A stretch of DNA of 64,000 nucleotides from an uncultured Gammaproteobacteria bacterium (GTDB taxonomy: Bacteria; Pseudomonadota; Gammaproteobacteria; DRJJ01), in NCBI GenBank assembly GCA_947258795.1, contig CAMYJU010000006.1, forward strand, positions 22,294 to 86,293. The letters run 5' to 3'. The position numbers and the translations under genes are program-made. Positions 8,455-17,896 of the stretch are shown piece by piece. The notes under the pieces are model-generated. The model was not told the origin of the DNA, made no database searches, and was given only the letters and a program-made list of their open reading frames with translations. The number at the start of each line of letters is the position of its first letter. Position 1 is the first letter of the stretch.

Positions 8455-9423
8455 ATGAGCATACAGCGTGCAGCATTCACCAGTATTGTTTCTCTACTCC
8501 TGACCACTCTGGCAATGCCGGTCAGTGTACAGGCCAAGGAACGTGTAGTATTCAGCGGTGGCCCGGCGGGTGGCACCTTCCAGGTGGTCGCCAATGCGAT
8601 CCAGGTCTATAAGCCCATTAAGAAGTCGAAGGATTTCAGGGTCAAGGCCCAGTCTTCAGCCGGTTCGGTGGAAAACCTGCGCAAGGTTAACTCCAGCAAG
8701 GCACAAATGGGCGTGGTTTACTCCGGTCATGTTTACCTGGGTCGAAACGGCAAGATGAAAAATGACACGCGCAAGTATGAAAATGTCATGGCCGTCGCCT
8801 GGCTGTATGGCGCGCCAGCACAGTTAATCGTACGCAAGGGGTCGGGTATCAAGTCCGTCAAGGACCTGGTTGGTAAAAAGGTTGGTGTCGGCAATGCCGG
8901 CTCCGGTGCCTTTGCAAACTGTGAATTGTTTTTCACCCACCTCGGCATCTGGGACAAGATCGAGCGTAATGCAATGGGCTACAACGATGCCGCGCAGGCC
9001 TTCGGTAACAATCAGCTGGATGCATTCTGGCTGTTCACCGCGTTTCCCAGTGGTGCTGTGATCATGGCGGCCCAGACCAACGATATTGATATGATCAACC
9101 TCGGCAAGGACGCGACCGATTCCGGCTTTTTCGACCAGTATCCATACTTCTCTAAAATCACGGTACCAGCTGAAACCTATCGTGGTGTCGGCTATGAAAG
9201 CCCGTCATTCCAGGATTCCGCCCTGTGGGTGGCCAACTCAAAAGTCTCCGCCGATACCGTCTATAAGATGCTGTCTGCCATCTACACGGATGAAGGCCTG
9301 GCTCATATGAGAGCACAGAAAAAGACGTTCAAGAACATGAGCCTGAAGACCGGCACTCAGGGCGTCGTCACGCCCTGGCATCCTGGTGCAATCAAATTCT
9401 GGAAAGAAAAAGGCATGATGTAA
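8455..9423 (+). CDS. TAXI-type TRAP transporter solute-binding protein
   Basis: A periplasmic binding protein of 322 residues. A signal peptide ends near residue 27 (SVQA). The mature start carries FSGGPAGGTFQ, the signature of the TAXI branch of TRAP binding proteins, followed by the SAGSVENLR segment. It delivers a small, usually anionic substrate to the membrane subunits; the ligand cannot be read from sequence. The fused permease follows 90 bases later, with a terminator-like hairpin in between that would keep binding protein in excess over permease. The start has the purine-rich AGAGGGATAAGCA site. Confidence 0.9.
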   Translation: MSIQRAAFTSIVSLLLTTLAMPVSVQAKERVVFSGGPAGGTFQVVANAIQVYKPIKKSKDFRVKAQSSAGSVENLRKVNSSKAQMGVVYSGHVYLGRNGKMKNDTRKYENVMAVAWLYGAPAQLIVRKGSGIKSVKDLVGKKVGVGNAGSGAFANCELFFTHLGIWDKIERNAMGYNDAAQAFGNNQLDAFWLFTAFPSGAVIMAAQTNDIDMINLGKDATDSGFFDQYPYFSKITVPAETYRGVGYESPSFQDSALWVANSKVSADTVYKMLSAIYTDEGLAHMRAQKKTFKNMSLKTGTQGVVTPWHPGAIKFWKEKGMM

Positions 9424-9436
9424 GCATTAGCAGGCG

Positions 9437-9463
9437 GGCCCGGATGATAAAACCGGGCCTTTT
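9437..9463 (+). terminator. Intra-operon terminator or attenuator
   Basis: GGCCCGG (9437-9443) pairs with CCGGGCC (9453-9459), followed by TTTT. It separates the binding-protein gene from the permease gene and probably gives partial termination or protects the upstream message. Confidence 0.75.
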
Positions 9464-9512
9464 GGTTGAACTGGCCTGACAGGTTCTGAAAACAACAACC
9501 CAGAGGAATCAC

Positions 9513-11234
9513 GTGCGCGCAGAGCAATTGAATAAAATCGAACTGCTGCTGTTCGATCTGCTAGCTCTGGCACTGGTATTATTCTATTCCTATTCGGCGG
9601 TCATTGCTCCGGCCGCCACCCAGTGGCATCGCGGCATTTACGTCGTCATTACCTACGTACTGGTATTCCTGCTGTATCGCTCACCGGGCCAGCTTGGCCG
9701 TGTCTGGGATTATTGTCTAATGGTGGTATCAGTTATCACACTAGGCTACTGGATACTGAACTTTGAGGCGATCAACTATCGCGTCGGTGCAGAAACCCCA
9801 GTCGACCAGTGGATTGCTATGGCTGGTGTACTGGTTGGCATTGAGGTCGCACGCCGGGTAGTCGGTAATGTCTTCGTGATTATTGGCACGATCATGCTGC
9901 TGTATGGTGTATTCGGTGAGTATGCCCCTGAACTGATCTCCCATGCCGGCGACACCTTTCCATATCTATGCACCAGTATCTTCTATAAAAGTGACGGCGT
10001 GTTCGGCATCATGGCCAATGTACTGGCTACCTATATTATCCTGTTTGTGATTTTTGGTGCCTTTCTTGAAAAAAGTGGCGCCCAGCGCTTTTTCATCGAC
10101 TTTCCGCTGGCCGCCGTCGGACATAAGATCGGCGGACCGGCCAAGGTCTCGGTTATTGCCAGCGGGCTGTTCGGGTCCATTTCCGGTAGTGCCATTGCCA
10201 ACACTGTCTCAACCGGTGCGTTTACCATCCCAATGATGAAAAAGGCCGGCTTCAAGCCGCATGTCGCCGGCGGGATCGAACCTGCCTCTTCCATAGGCGG
10301 GATGTTCATGCCCCCGATCATGGGTGCTGGTGGTTTCATTATGGCTGAGATGACCGGTCTGCCCTACTCACACATCATGCTGGTCGCGATATTCCCGGCG
10401 CTGATGTATTTCTTCAGCGTATTCATGATGGTGCATTACCATGCGAAAAAGCACCAGATAGTCGGTGAAAGAAGCGGCGAAAATGCCATGGATATCCTGC
10501 GCACGGAATGGTTCTATGTCTTGCCATTGGTGGTTATTACCATCCTGATGTTGATGGGCTACTCTCCGGGTTATTCCGCGATCCTCGGTATCGTAACCTG
10601 TATTGTTGTCAGCTGGTTCAAAAAAGACACACGTATCGGCCTGAAAGAATTTGTAATGGCCTCACGTGCAGGTGCCGAGTCCAGTCTGAAAATCGGTGCA
10701 ACCGTCGGTGTAATCGGGATTATTATCGGTGTGCTGACCTACAGCGGGCTGGTGCTGACCTTCGCCGACATCGTCATAGAACTGGCCGATGGCGAACTGT
10801 ACCTGACCATAATCCTGATTGCACTGGCCTCCTTGATCCTGGGCATGGGCGTTCCGGTAACCGCCGCCTATTTGATTACTGCCGTGGTCGCCGTACCGGC
10901 CCTGACCCACCTGGGTGTCAACGAAATCGCCGCTCACATGATCGTATACTGGCTGTCGCAGGACTCCAATATCACCCCACCGGTGTGTATCGCTGCCTTC
11001 GCCGGCGCAACAATCGCCAAGGCCAATATGTGGGCCACCGCCTGGGTGGCATTCAAGTTTGCCAAATTCCTGTACCTGGCACCGTTTATTTTCGGTTATG
11101 TCCCGGCATTTTCACTCAATGGCAGCGCCACCGATATTCTCACCACCTTCGTATTGGTGTTCTTCGGCACCTGGGCCTATAGCTATCTGTTAAGTGGTAT
11201 CTGGTTGAAGTGGTTCAGAAAAGCAACAGCATGA
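9513..11234 (+). CDS. TRAP transporter fused permease (DctQ-DctM)
   Basis: A 573-residue inner-membrane protein in which the small 4-helix and large 12-helix TRAP subunits are fused, as is usual for TAXI systems. The N-terminal 110 residues form about four helices; the rest is the large transport subunit with the GLFGSISGSAIANT and GMFMPPIMGAGGF loops and later LGMGVPVTAAYL. It uses an ion gradient (commonly sodium) to import the ligand carried by the TAXI protein. It is preceded by AGAGG, and its TGA overlaps the next ATG as ATGA, so translation of the thioredoxin-like gene is coupled to it. Confidence 0.93.
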   Translation: MRAEQLNKIELLLFDLLALALVLFYSYSAVIAPAATQWHRGIYVVITYVLVFLLYRSPGQLGRVWDYCLMVVSVITLGYWILNFEAINYRVGAETPVDQWIAMAGVLVGIEVARRVVGNVFVIIGTIMLLYGVFGEYAPELISHAGDTFPYLCTSIFYKSDGVFGIMANVLATYIILFVIFGAFLEKSGAQRFFIDFPLAAVGHKIGGPAKVSVIASGLFGSISGSAIANTVSTGAFTIPMMKKAGFKPHVAGGIEPASSIGGMFMPPIMGAGGFIMAEMTGLPYSHIMLVAIFPALMYFFSVFMMVHYHAKKHQIVGERSGENAMDILRTEWFYVLPLVVITILMLMGYSPGYSAILGIVTCIVVSWFKKDTRIGLKEFVMASRAGAESSLKIGATVGVIGIIIGVLTYSGLVLTFADIVIELADGELYLTIILIALASLILGMGVPVTAAYLITAVVAVPALTHLGVNEIAAHMIVYWLSQDSNITPPVCIAAFAGATIAKANMWATAWVAFKFAKFLYLAPFIFGYVPAFSLNGSATDILTTFVLVFFGTWAYSYLLSGIWLKWFRKATA

Positions 11235-11686
11235 TGAAAACCCGGTTCAATATAAAACCGTATATATTACCGACGCTGATTATCATATTACTGGCGATAT
11301 TCTCGAGACAATATTCACCATACAACATCCCAGAGGAAATACTAACACTAAAGGAAGACAGCATTCTCAATGAGATAAAGAATTCCAATGGCTACCTGCT
11401 GGTTCATTTCAGTTCTTACGACCCAAACTGCGGCTACTGTGCGCGCTCCAATCCATACATAGACAAACTGGCCAAGCAGTATGTTTCCAGACTCAAGGTT
11501 GCGCGCCTGACCTGGGAACCGTGGACTGACTACGTTAAATCTGTCGAAATCGAAACACAGTTCAGAATACGCGGCATCCCGTTGTACATACTCTATCAAG
11601 ATGGTCAGGAACTCTGGCATGGCCACGGTTTTACCGAGGCAACACTAGAAAAACTGGAGTCGCTGTTGGTGCAATGTTGCAGCTAG
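11231..11686 (+). CDS. Membrane-anchored thioredoxin-like protein (CGYC)
   Basis: A 151-residue protein with an N-terminal anchor (about 10-26) and a thioredoxin fold: LLVHFSSYDPNCGYCARS carries the redox pair CGYC, and IRGIPLYILYQDG carries the cis-proline strand. It should face the periplasm and carry out thiol-disulfide chemistry. The C-terminus has an extra Cys pair (QCCS). Its start overlaps the permease stop by four bases, so it belongs to the TRAP operon. Why a carrier operon needs a thiol protein is unknown; maturation of a transporter component or of the substrate is speculation. Confidence 0.8.
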   Translation: MMKTRFNIKPYILPTLIIILLAIFSRQYSPYNIPEEILTLKEDSILNEIKNSNGYLLVHFSSYDPNCGYCARSNPYIDKLAKQYVSRLKVARLTWEPWTDYVKSVEIETQFRIRGIPLYILYQDGQELWHGHGFTEATLEKLESLLVQCCS

Positions 11687-11787
11687 CTATACACCTGAAG
11701 AACTGAACACAATAGTGACACCCTGGTCACACATGACGCAATCATTATCGTAGCAAGCAGTGTCCTGTTTATTCGCAGCCAGATCAA

Positions 11788-12753
11788 TCAGTAGCGACAA
11801 GGCTGACACAGGCTTTGATGGCCTGGTAAAGATCGTACTGGCGGTTGCCAGCTGACTGTCGATCTGTAAACACCCACTTTTCTACGTTTTACTGTTCTTC
11901 GCTTTGATACACGTTCAGATTCCTGATCCAGCTCGTTACTGGCAAGGCCGGCGACCTTGCGATTCGGCCAGTAGTCGCCATGGTCGGCATTTTCCAGCAA
12001 GATGTTGCGCAGCCTGAGCCGATTTGGGTCCTGATAGCCCGTGCCTTTCAGGCCGATTGCGCGATGCTCCGACCAGCTCAACCAATAGCGCGGATTTCTG
12101 GCCCTCTCGAATAATTGCCCGGGGCGGAAAAACAGGCGTAAGGTTTTATCCTGGTCGGAGAACAGAAAATATAGCTTCCTGGGTATCCGGGCCCCGACTT
12201 CCAGCTCCTCACCAGGGCGAATCATATATCTGGGTACAGCCGCGGCCATGAGCATGACCAGTGAAATCCTGGGGCGCCTGGCTGGATCCTGGTTTGCAAG
12301 TACCGTTAAGGCTTCCAGTGTCAGTCGACAACCCAGTGAATGGGCGATGATACTAATATCCGGCTTCAATCCCGGGCGTGCTGATAACATTGATAAAAAT
12401 TCGGCTAACCGGTATGCACTGTTACGCGCAGAGTTGATTTGAGCTGGATACGACAGGGCTGAGAATCCTGACTCTATCGGTGAGCGCTTTGTCCGTACAC
12501 GCTGACTGAACAGGCGGTAAGTACCATCTCCGGGCCAGAAGAACCGCCCTGTCTGAGGAACACCCAGGCTTATATGTGTTGTGAACTTCAGATAGCTTTC
12601 GCATGCCGCACACAGCGCCACATTAAAACCATGGATCAGGATCAGTAGACGTGGAAAATAACGCGTCCAGTATCTGGGAACCTCTTGTACCGTCCGGGTT
12701 ACAGGGCCACCCACATATCGCTCACGTACCGACAGGTCACCGGACGATTTCAT
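11788..12753 (-). CDS. DUF900-like alpha/beta hydrolase
   Basis: A 321-residue alpha/beta hydrolase. LILIHGF near residue 38 is the oxyanion strand, and IIAHSLGCRLTLEAL near residue 135 is the nucleophile elbow with Ser in AHSLGC. The arrangement resembles DUF900-type hydrolases of unknown substrate. There is no signal peptide. Its ATG lies three bases after the stop of the membrane protein upstream, so the two form an operon. The C-terminal ~60 residues are basic and do not look enzymatic. Confidence 0.75.
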   Translation of the reverse strand: MKSSGDLSVRERYVGGPVTRTVQEVPRYWTRYFPRLLILIHGFNVALCAACESYLKFTTHISLGVPQTGRFFWPGDGTYRLFSQRVRTKRSPIESGFSALSYPAQINSARNSAYRLAEFLSMLSARPGLKPDISIIAHSLGCRLTLEALTVLANQDPARRPRISLVMLMAAAVPRYMIRPGEELEVGARIPRKLYFLFSDQDKTLRLFFRPGQLFERARNPRYWLSWSEHRAIGLKGTGYQDPNRLRLRNILLENADHGDYWPNRKVAGLASNELDQESERVSKRRTVKRRKVGVYRSTVSWQPPVRSLPGHQSLCQPCRY

Positions 12754-12756
12754 CTA

Positions 12757-13659
12757 TCAATCCCTGGAACGTAGTGACTGCATCGCGACAAACAGGTCAC
12801 GTAACACGGTTGCAACATAACCACCCAGCACACCAATCACAATCAATACCAATAACTCACCCGGTTCGTCAGTTAGCTTGGGAACCTGCTGACGACCAAT
12901 CAGTGTCACGATCACTATCCCGGATATGACAGCCATAAACCGCTGGATATAGGCCCATGCACCGCTTAATCGATAATGAATCTCGTCGATATTCTCTTCT
13001 ATTCGGGATGCCACCGCTTCTCTTGCACTAATGGTATTAGCAATTAGCTGTTCCAGAGTGTCTTTATGAATTTCACCACCTCTGGCAGCTTCTGATTCGA
13101 TGACACTTCCGATCACCGCGTACATCTGATCCTGTGGTCTGGCACCTGCGGACAGGGTCAGAAAAAGTTCCAGTTTCTCGAGGGGGTTCTCCAACACACC
13201 CTGGACTGCGGCACCGAGCTGACCGGTAAAACGCTCAGCAGGAAGGTTCAGATAGCTGGCGCGGCCCTTGCTGAGCGTTGCACGAGACAGCCTGCTGACG
13301 ATTTCCCTGTTTTTTATTGCTTGAGATCCATATTTCAGGTCTTTAAGCTGCTTCTCGGTGCTAAACAAAACTGATTCAACCTCACTGGGTTGTTTCTGAG
13401 CATACTGTGACCAGTGTAGTTCTGTCTGCTTGAAAAAAAGCGTCATGGAATCTGTGTAGTGAGCCCACACCCAAAACCACATACGGATATACTGGTACAG
13501 ACGGCGAAGTGGAAGTAATTCCTTGAGTACCTGGATAATGATCATCACTACCAACGCCACCAGAACCAGGCCGCCGAACATTAGCCACATGATGTCGACC
13601 AACTCATCCAGCCGGCCAGCCAGATGCACCAATGCGCTCATTTCGCTCGCCACAGCCAC
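12757..13659 (-). CDS. Membrane protein, partner of the adjacent hydrolase
   Basis: A 300-residue protein I do not recognise as a named family. One strong helix lies near residues 25-47, a long soluble region (about 55-230) is rich in charged helices, and two helices lie near 238-255 and 265-290. The topology suggests a cytoplasmic or periplasmic domain held between membrane segments. It precedes the hydrolase gene by three bases, so the two products probably act together, with this protein as anchor or regulator. That role is inferred from gene order alone. Confidence 0.65.
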   Translation of the reverse strand: MAVASEMSALVHLAGRLDELVDIMWLMFGGLVLVALVVMIIIQVLKELLPLRRLYQYIRMWFWVWAHYTDSMTLFFKQTELHWSQYAQKQPSEVESVLFSTEKQLKDLKYGSQAIKNREIVSRLSRATLSKGRASYLNLPAERFTGQLGAAVQGVLENPLEKLELFLTLSAGARPQDQMYAVIGSVIESEAARGGEIHKDTLEQLIANTISAREAVASRIEENIDEIHYRLSGAWAYIQRFMAVISGIVIVTLIGRQQVPKLTDEPGELLVLIVIGVLGGYVATVLRDLFVAMQSLRSRD

Positions 13660-13760
13660 CCTCCCTTATGAAATACTGGTTAAGTCTAGCGCGTAACCCA
13701 ATGATTCGGAATCCAGGTGCGGCGCGCAGAGAATGGCTGGATCCCTCACTGGTCCGAATT

Positions 13761-15905
13761 TCAAGCAGAACGCAAGTCTACCCCCTTTAACGGGAACGAG
13801 CGGATGCGTTTACCGGTAGCCGCAAAGATCGCATTTAATACGGCCGGTGCGGCTACGGCGATGGTTGGCTCGCCTATGCCTCCCCAGAATCCGCCTGACG
13901 GCATGACAATGACCTCGACCTTGGGCATTTCCTTGATCAGCATCGATGGGTAATCATGGTAGTTACTCTGTACAAAGGATCCTTCCACCTGGGCCTCGAT
14001 CTGTTGCGGGTTGACCGCATAACCGGGATCGGTTGCCGCGACGATACGGTGGATTGTTAACTGCCCCTTACCATCGACCGATACTTCCGCACAAGCGGCG
14101 ACATGCGACGCAAAGGCCTTGCACACGGCCAGACCACGATGTACACCCTTCGGTGCCGGCTTGCCCCAGCCGGCCTTTTTCGCCACGGCATTCAGAACCG
14201 CAAGACTTTTTGGGTGCTTGGCCATCAGCTTGCGCCGGAACGCCAGCGGATCCTTGCCCGCCGCATGGGCCAGCTCATCCAGAAACGACTCCATATAGAT
14301 CGCATTCTGGTTAATGTTCACGCCACGCCAGAAGCCCGGAGGTACCGGTGGATTGCGCATTGCGTGCTCAACCAGCAGATTCGGTACCGTATAGCTGACC
14401 GCATGATCACCCTCAGGTAGCAAGCCCTGGAAGGTGAACGGGTCCATTCCATTCTGCAACCAGGCAGTGTTCACTGCGGCCAGTATGGATTGTCCCGATA
14501 TCCGAATATGCAGACCGGTCAGGTCACCGCTCTTGTCCAGGCCACCGACCAGTTTACACTTGGTGACCGGGTGATAATGACCCTGCTGCATATCCTCTTC
14601 CCTTGACCATAACAACTTGACCGGTGTGCCCGGTAGTTGTTTCGCAATCAGCACTGCCTGGGTGACATAATCCTGAAATGCACCACGCCGGCCAAAGCCA
14701 CCGCCGAGGTGAATTTTATAAACGTCGCATTTTGACGCGGGGAGCCCGGCCGCCTCAATCGCGGCCTCCAGTGAAGCCTCACCATTCTGGGTTGGACACC
14801 AGACCTCACAGCGGTCTTTGCTCCAGCGTGCGGTCGCGTTCATCGGCTCCATCGTCGCATGGTTCTGGAACGGATAGCTGTAAATGGCTTCGACGGTTTT
14901 CACTGCTCCCTTGATGGCCTGTTTTGCATCGCCATTCTGATTGCCGACAAACACATCTTTCGCAGTCAGACCTTCATCCAGCATTTTGGCAATCGAATCA
15001 CTGCTTAGCTTCGCATTTGGACCCTTGTCCCAGGTGATCGGTAACGCATCCAGCGCTGTTTTCGCCTGCCACCAGGTTTGGGCGACCACCGCGACCGCGT
15101 TGTCCCCAACCCGCACGACCTTGCGTACACCAGGCATCTTGAGGACATTACCTTCATCGAATGATTTAAGCGTACCACCAAACACCGGGCAGGCCTTGAT
15201 CGCGGCGTTCAACATTCCGGGTAATTGCAGGTCCGCCCCAAACACCTGCTTGCCATTGAGCTTGTCATCAGTATCCAGGCGCTTGACCGGCTGTCCGATA
15301 AGTTTCCAGTCCTTCGGGTCCTTCAGCACCACCTGTTCGGGAGGGAACATCTCGGCTGCTGCTGCGGCAACCTTGCCAAAGCTTGTGGTTCGTCCGCTGG
15401 GTTTATGCGTGATAACACTGTTGGCGACCTTGCATTCCGCGACCGGTACGCCCCATTGTTCAGCCGCGGCCTCGATCAGCATATGCCGTGCAACCGCACC
15501 GCCTTTACGAACATACTGGTGACTCCCCCTTATACCCTGGCTGCCACCGGTCGCAAAACTGCGCCACACCCGGCCACGGGCAAGATTCTGACCCGGAGTC
15601 GGGTACTCGGTTGTAACCCTGTCCCAGTCGCACTCGAGTTCCTCGGCTACCATTTGCGCCAGGCCGGTCAGCGTGCCCTGGCCCATTTCGGAACGTGCAA
15701 TACGTACGATCACGGTATCGTCAGGTTTGATCACCACCCAGGCATTGATCTCGGCAACCCCGGCGGTACCCGATTCGGCCGCGATAGCTTCATTCCTGCT
15801 GACCGGCAGGTACAAGCCCAGTGAAAAACCGGCGCCCAGACCGACACCGACAGTGGTGCTGCGTATCAGGAAATCACGACGCGAGACATTGATGGACTCT
15901 GTCAT
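13761..15905 (-). CDS. Periplasmic molybdopterin hydroxylase, large subunit (IorB-like)
   Basis: A 714-residue member of the xanthine dehydrogenase/aldehyde oxidoreductase family, closest in layout to isoquinoline 1-oxidoreductase beta subunits. It starts with a Tat signal (SRRDFLIRS, then a hydrophobic stretch), so the folded cofactor enzyme is exported. Cofactor-binding segments include MGQGTLTGLAQMVAEELE near 75-92, GGGFGRRG near 402-409, and GEPTIAVAAPAVLNAIFAATG near the C-terminus. The substrate is probably an N-heterocycle or aldehyde but cannot be read. It overlaps the 2Fe-2S subunit gene by four bases. No FAD subunit is adjacent, as expected for this branch, which passes electrons to a periplasmic acceptor. 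Confidence 0.9.
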   Translation of the reverse strand: MTESINVSRRDFLIRSTTVGVGLGAGFSLGLYLPVSRNEAIAAESGTAGVAEINAWVVIKPDDTVIVRIARSEMGQGTLTGLAQMVAEELECDWDRVTTEYPTPGQNLARGRVWRSFATGGSQGIRGSHQYVRKGGAVARHMLIEAAAEQWGVPVAECKVANSVITHKPSGRTTSFGKVAAAAAEMFPPEQVVLKDPKDWKLIGQPVKRLDTDDKLNGKQVFGADLQLPGMLNAAIKACPVFGGTLKSFDEGNVLKMPGVRKVVRVGDNAVAVVAQTWWQAKTALDALPITWDKGPNAKLSSDSIAKMLDEGLTAKDVFVGNQNGDAKQAIKGAVKTVEAIYSYPFQNHATMEPMNATARWSKDRCEVWCPTQNGEASLEAAIEAAGLPASKCDVYKIHLGGGFGRRGAFQDYVTQAVLIAKQLPGTPVKLLWSREEDMQQGHYHPVTKCKLVGGLDKSGDLTGLHIRISGQSILAAVNTAWLQNGMDPFTFQGLLPEGDHAVSYTVPNLLVEHAMRNPPVPPGFWRGVNINQNAIYMESFLDELAHAAGKDPLAFRRKLMAKHPKSLAVLNAVAKKAGWGKPAPKGVHRGLAVCKAFASHVAACAEVSVDGKGQLTIHRIVAATDPGYAVNPQQIEAQVEGSFVQSNYHDYPSMLIKEMPKVEVIVMPSGGFWGGIGEPTIAVAAPAVLNAIFAATGKRIRSFPLKGVDLRSA

Positions 15906-16375
15906 GAGCTTGCCCCCTTGCGCCTGCCAATCTCAACCGCCAGATGGATACCGCTACGTACCCGGTTAAACGTCCCGCAACGGCAGATATTGGTGACCTG
16001 CGTATCAATATCGGCGTCACTGGGTTCGGGGTTTTTGCGCAGTAGCGCCGCAGCGCTCATGATGATGCCAGGCTGGCAGTATCCGCATTGCGGCACGTCC
16101 AGTTGTTTCCAAGCCAGTTGTAACGGATGACGGTTATCGGTAGACAGCCCTTCGATAGTGACGATATCCTGAGATGCATCGAGAGACGACAAGAGTACAG
16201 TACATGAACGTATCGCTTCACCATTGATATGTACCGTACAGGAACCGCATGTTCCGATACCACAGCTATACTTGGTACCGGTCAGCCCCAACTGCTCACG
16301 CAGCACCCATAACAAGGGTGTTGAGCCATCGGCGTCGATGTCGACAAGTTTCCCGTTGATCCTGAGTTTTGCCAT
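15902..16375 (-). CDS. 2Fe-2S subunit of the molybdenum hydroxylase (IorA-like)
   Basis: A 157-residue electron-transfer subunit with the two expected iron-sulfur modules: a ferredoxin-like cluster site CGIGTCGSC plus a later Cys (about 38-60), and the second site CGYCQPG with CRCG (about 97-135). It has no signal peptide and is probably co-exported with the Tat-bearing large subunit. Its TGA overlaps the next ATG (ATGA), so the subunits are made together. The gene is transcribed first in the pair. Confidence 0.93.
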   Translation of the reverse strand: MAKLRINGKLVDIDADGSTPLLWVLREQLGLTGTKYSCGIGTCGSCTVHINGEAIRSCTVLLSSLDASQDIVTIEGLSTDNRHPLQLAWKQLDVPQCGYCQPGIIMSAAALLRKNPEPSDADIDTQVTNICRCGTFNRVRSGIHLAVEIGRRKGASS

Positions 16376-16470
16376 AAGAGCTCCTCCGAAAAACCTGATA
16401 GCAGTCTAACGCTGCTGAAGGTTTTACTCAACGCACATAAATCCATACTTTTTGTGCATTAGTGTGCGTA

Positions 16471-17814
16471 CTAACTGGTTATCTGTATCACAATCAACGT
16501 CTGGTCATCATTGGCTGGTGTCATGGCCTGGTGGCTCTTGACCGCGCTGTGTATCGATTGCATGCAGGCATCAGCTTCAGCTGGTGATTCGGCAATACAT
16601 TTCTTTAGACGTTCAATGCCAAATTCTTCACCGACTGGAGACTTGGCCTCGGTCATGCCATCAGTGTATAAAACCAGCAAATCGCCTTTATCCATCGGTT
16701 CACTGGAACTATCCCAACTCGCAGACTGGTCTACACCCAGGGGGATCCCGGTCTGGCATTCCAGCATGACCAGATCCGTACTGCCAGCACGCCTGATAAC
16801 AGGCGATAGATGACCGGCATTTGCATAGCTCAAAGTACGTGTTTCCGGATCATAGCTACTGACAAATGCGGTGATAAAGCTGCCACGTAACATACGCGTG
16901 AAAAAATACCGGTTTGCATAGGTCAATACATCACCGGGACCGCTAGCCTGGCCAGGATCATAGGTGCGCAGAATCGCATCAAACATCGCAATCTCGACAG
17001 CAGCGGCTGCACCATGTCCGGATGCATCTGCAATCATAAAACCCCATATTTCCAGATCTGTCTCATGGTACTCCTGCTTCAGGAATGCAGACAGCGGGGT
17101 GATCTCATAGTAGTCACCACCAACATAGGTATGAGGCTGAAACAGTCTGGCAACCTTGATACCTGGAGTATCTTCCAGGCTTTGCGGTAACAATAGCTGC
17201 TGAATACGCGCAACAGACTTCAATTCTCCCTGAATCCAGGCATTGGCTTCAGCCAGACGCCGGGCATCTTCAATGCTGAACACATAGTTTATTGCCAGTG
17301 TTGCCATCACCAGTCCACGCTCAATGTCCACCTGGTCAACCTTGCCTGACTCGGTAAATAGCAACAGTAACCATCGATATACCCCACCATGCTGAAACAT
17401 AGGCAGACTAATAACATCGATATAGTTTCCGAAGAGTTCACCGAACATGGGGTCAATACCATACTCTGTACCACGTCGTATAACCGGCTGTGATGGATTC
17501 AGCAGTGTGCGGCGATTTTCGCTTTGCAGTACGCTTGCCTGATCCGGACTGGCGGAAAAATCCAGGCTCTCAACAACAGACCTTCCGTGATCGTCTGAAA
17601 ATGACAGAATACGAAATTCATTCTGAGCCAAGCCCTCCGTACAAACCAATGCCATCGCACAGGCGCCAAAACGCTCGCGTATATACCCGGAAAACATATT
17701 AAACAGCTGTGAAGCGTGCGTTTCTGAGTCGCGCAACTCAGAGATCAGCTTTAGTAATTTATCCATATCTGTGTCTGTACCAGGTTCGGGGTCTGAATAC
17801 ATCGAAACCAGCAT
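16471..17814 (-). CDS. GAF-like / SpoIIE-family PP2C phosphatase
   Basis: A 447-residue signalling phosphatase of the RsbU/SpoIIE type. The first ~175 residues look like a GAF-type sensor domain, a short linker helix follows, and the PPM-type catalytic domain starts near 200. Metal-binding motifs are present: YVGGDYYE, ADASGHGAAAA, GHLSPVI, LYTDGMTEA and the final NDDQTL. Such enzymes dephosphorylate anti-sigma-factor antagonists. No partner antagonist or anti-sigma gene is adjacent, so the target lies elsewhere. An alternative start at residue 5 is possible. Confidence 0.85.
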   Translation of the reverse strand: MLVSMYSDPEPGTDTDMDKLLKLISELRDSETHASQLFNMFSGYIRERFGACAMALVCTEGLAQNEFRILSFSDDHGRSVVESLDFSASPDQASVLQSENRRTLLNPSQPVIRRGTEYGIDPMFGELFGNYIDVISLPMFQHGGVYRWLLLLFTESGKVDQVDIERGLVMATLAINYVFSIEDARRLAEANAWIQGELKSVARIQQLLLPQSLEDTPGIKVARLFQPHTYVGGDYYEITPLSAFLKQEYHETDLEIWGFMIADASGHGAAAAVEIAMFDAILRTYDPGQASGPGDVLTYANRYFFTRMLRGSFITAFVSSYDPETRTLSYANAGHLSPVIRRAGSTDLVMLECQTGIPLGVDQSASWDSSSEPMDKGDLLVLYTDGMTEAKSPVGEEFGIERLKKCIAESPAEADACMQSIHSAVKSHQAMTPANDDQTLIVIQITS

Positions 17815-17896
17815 AGTGTGTTCTCAGTATTAATATCAGACCTGATTATTCCTGAATATGTCCGGTCATATTTGATTGTTATAATTAATTGTCATT

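Noticed and set aside
11724..11736. TGGTCACACATGA shared with the region before the EF-hand gene (43490-43502)
   Set aside because: A 13-base match between two places in 64 kb is expected by chance.
12024..12929. Plus-strand frames across the DUF900-like and membrane-protein genes
   Set aside because: They are antisense shadows without ribosome sites or family features.
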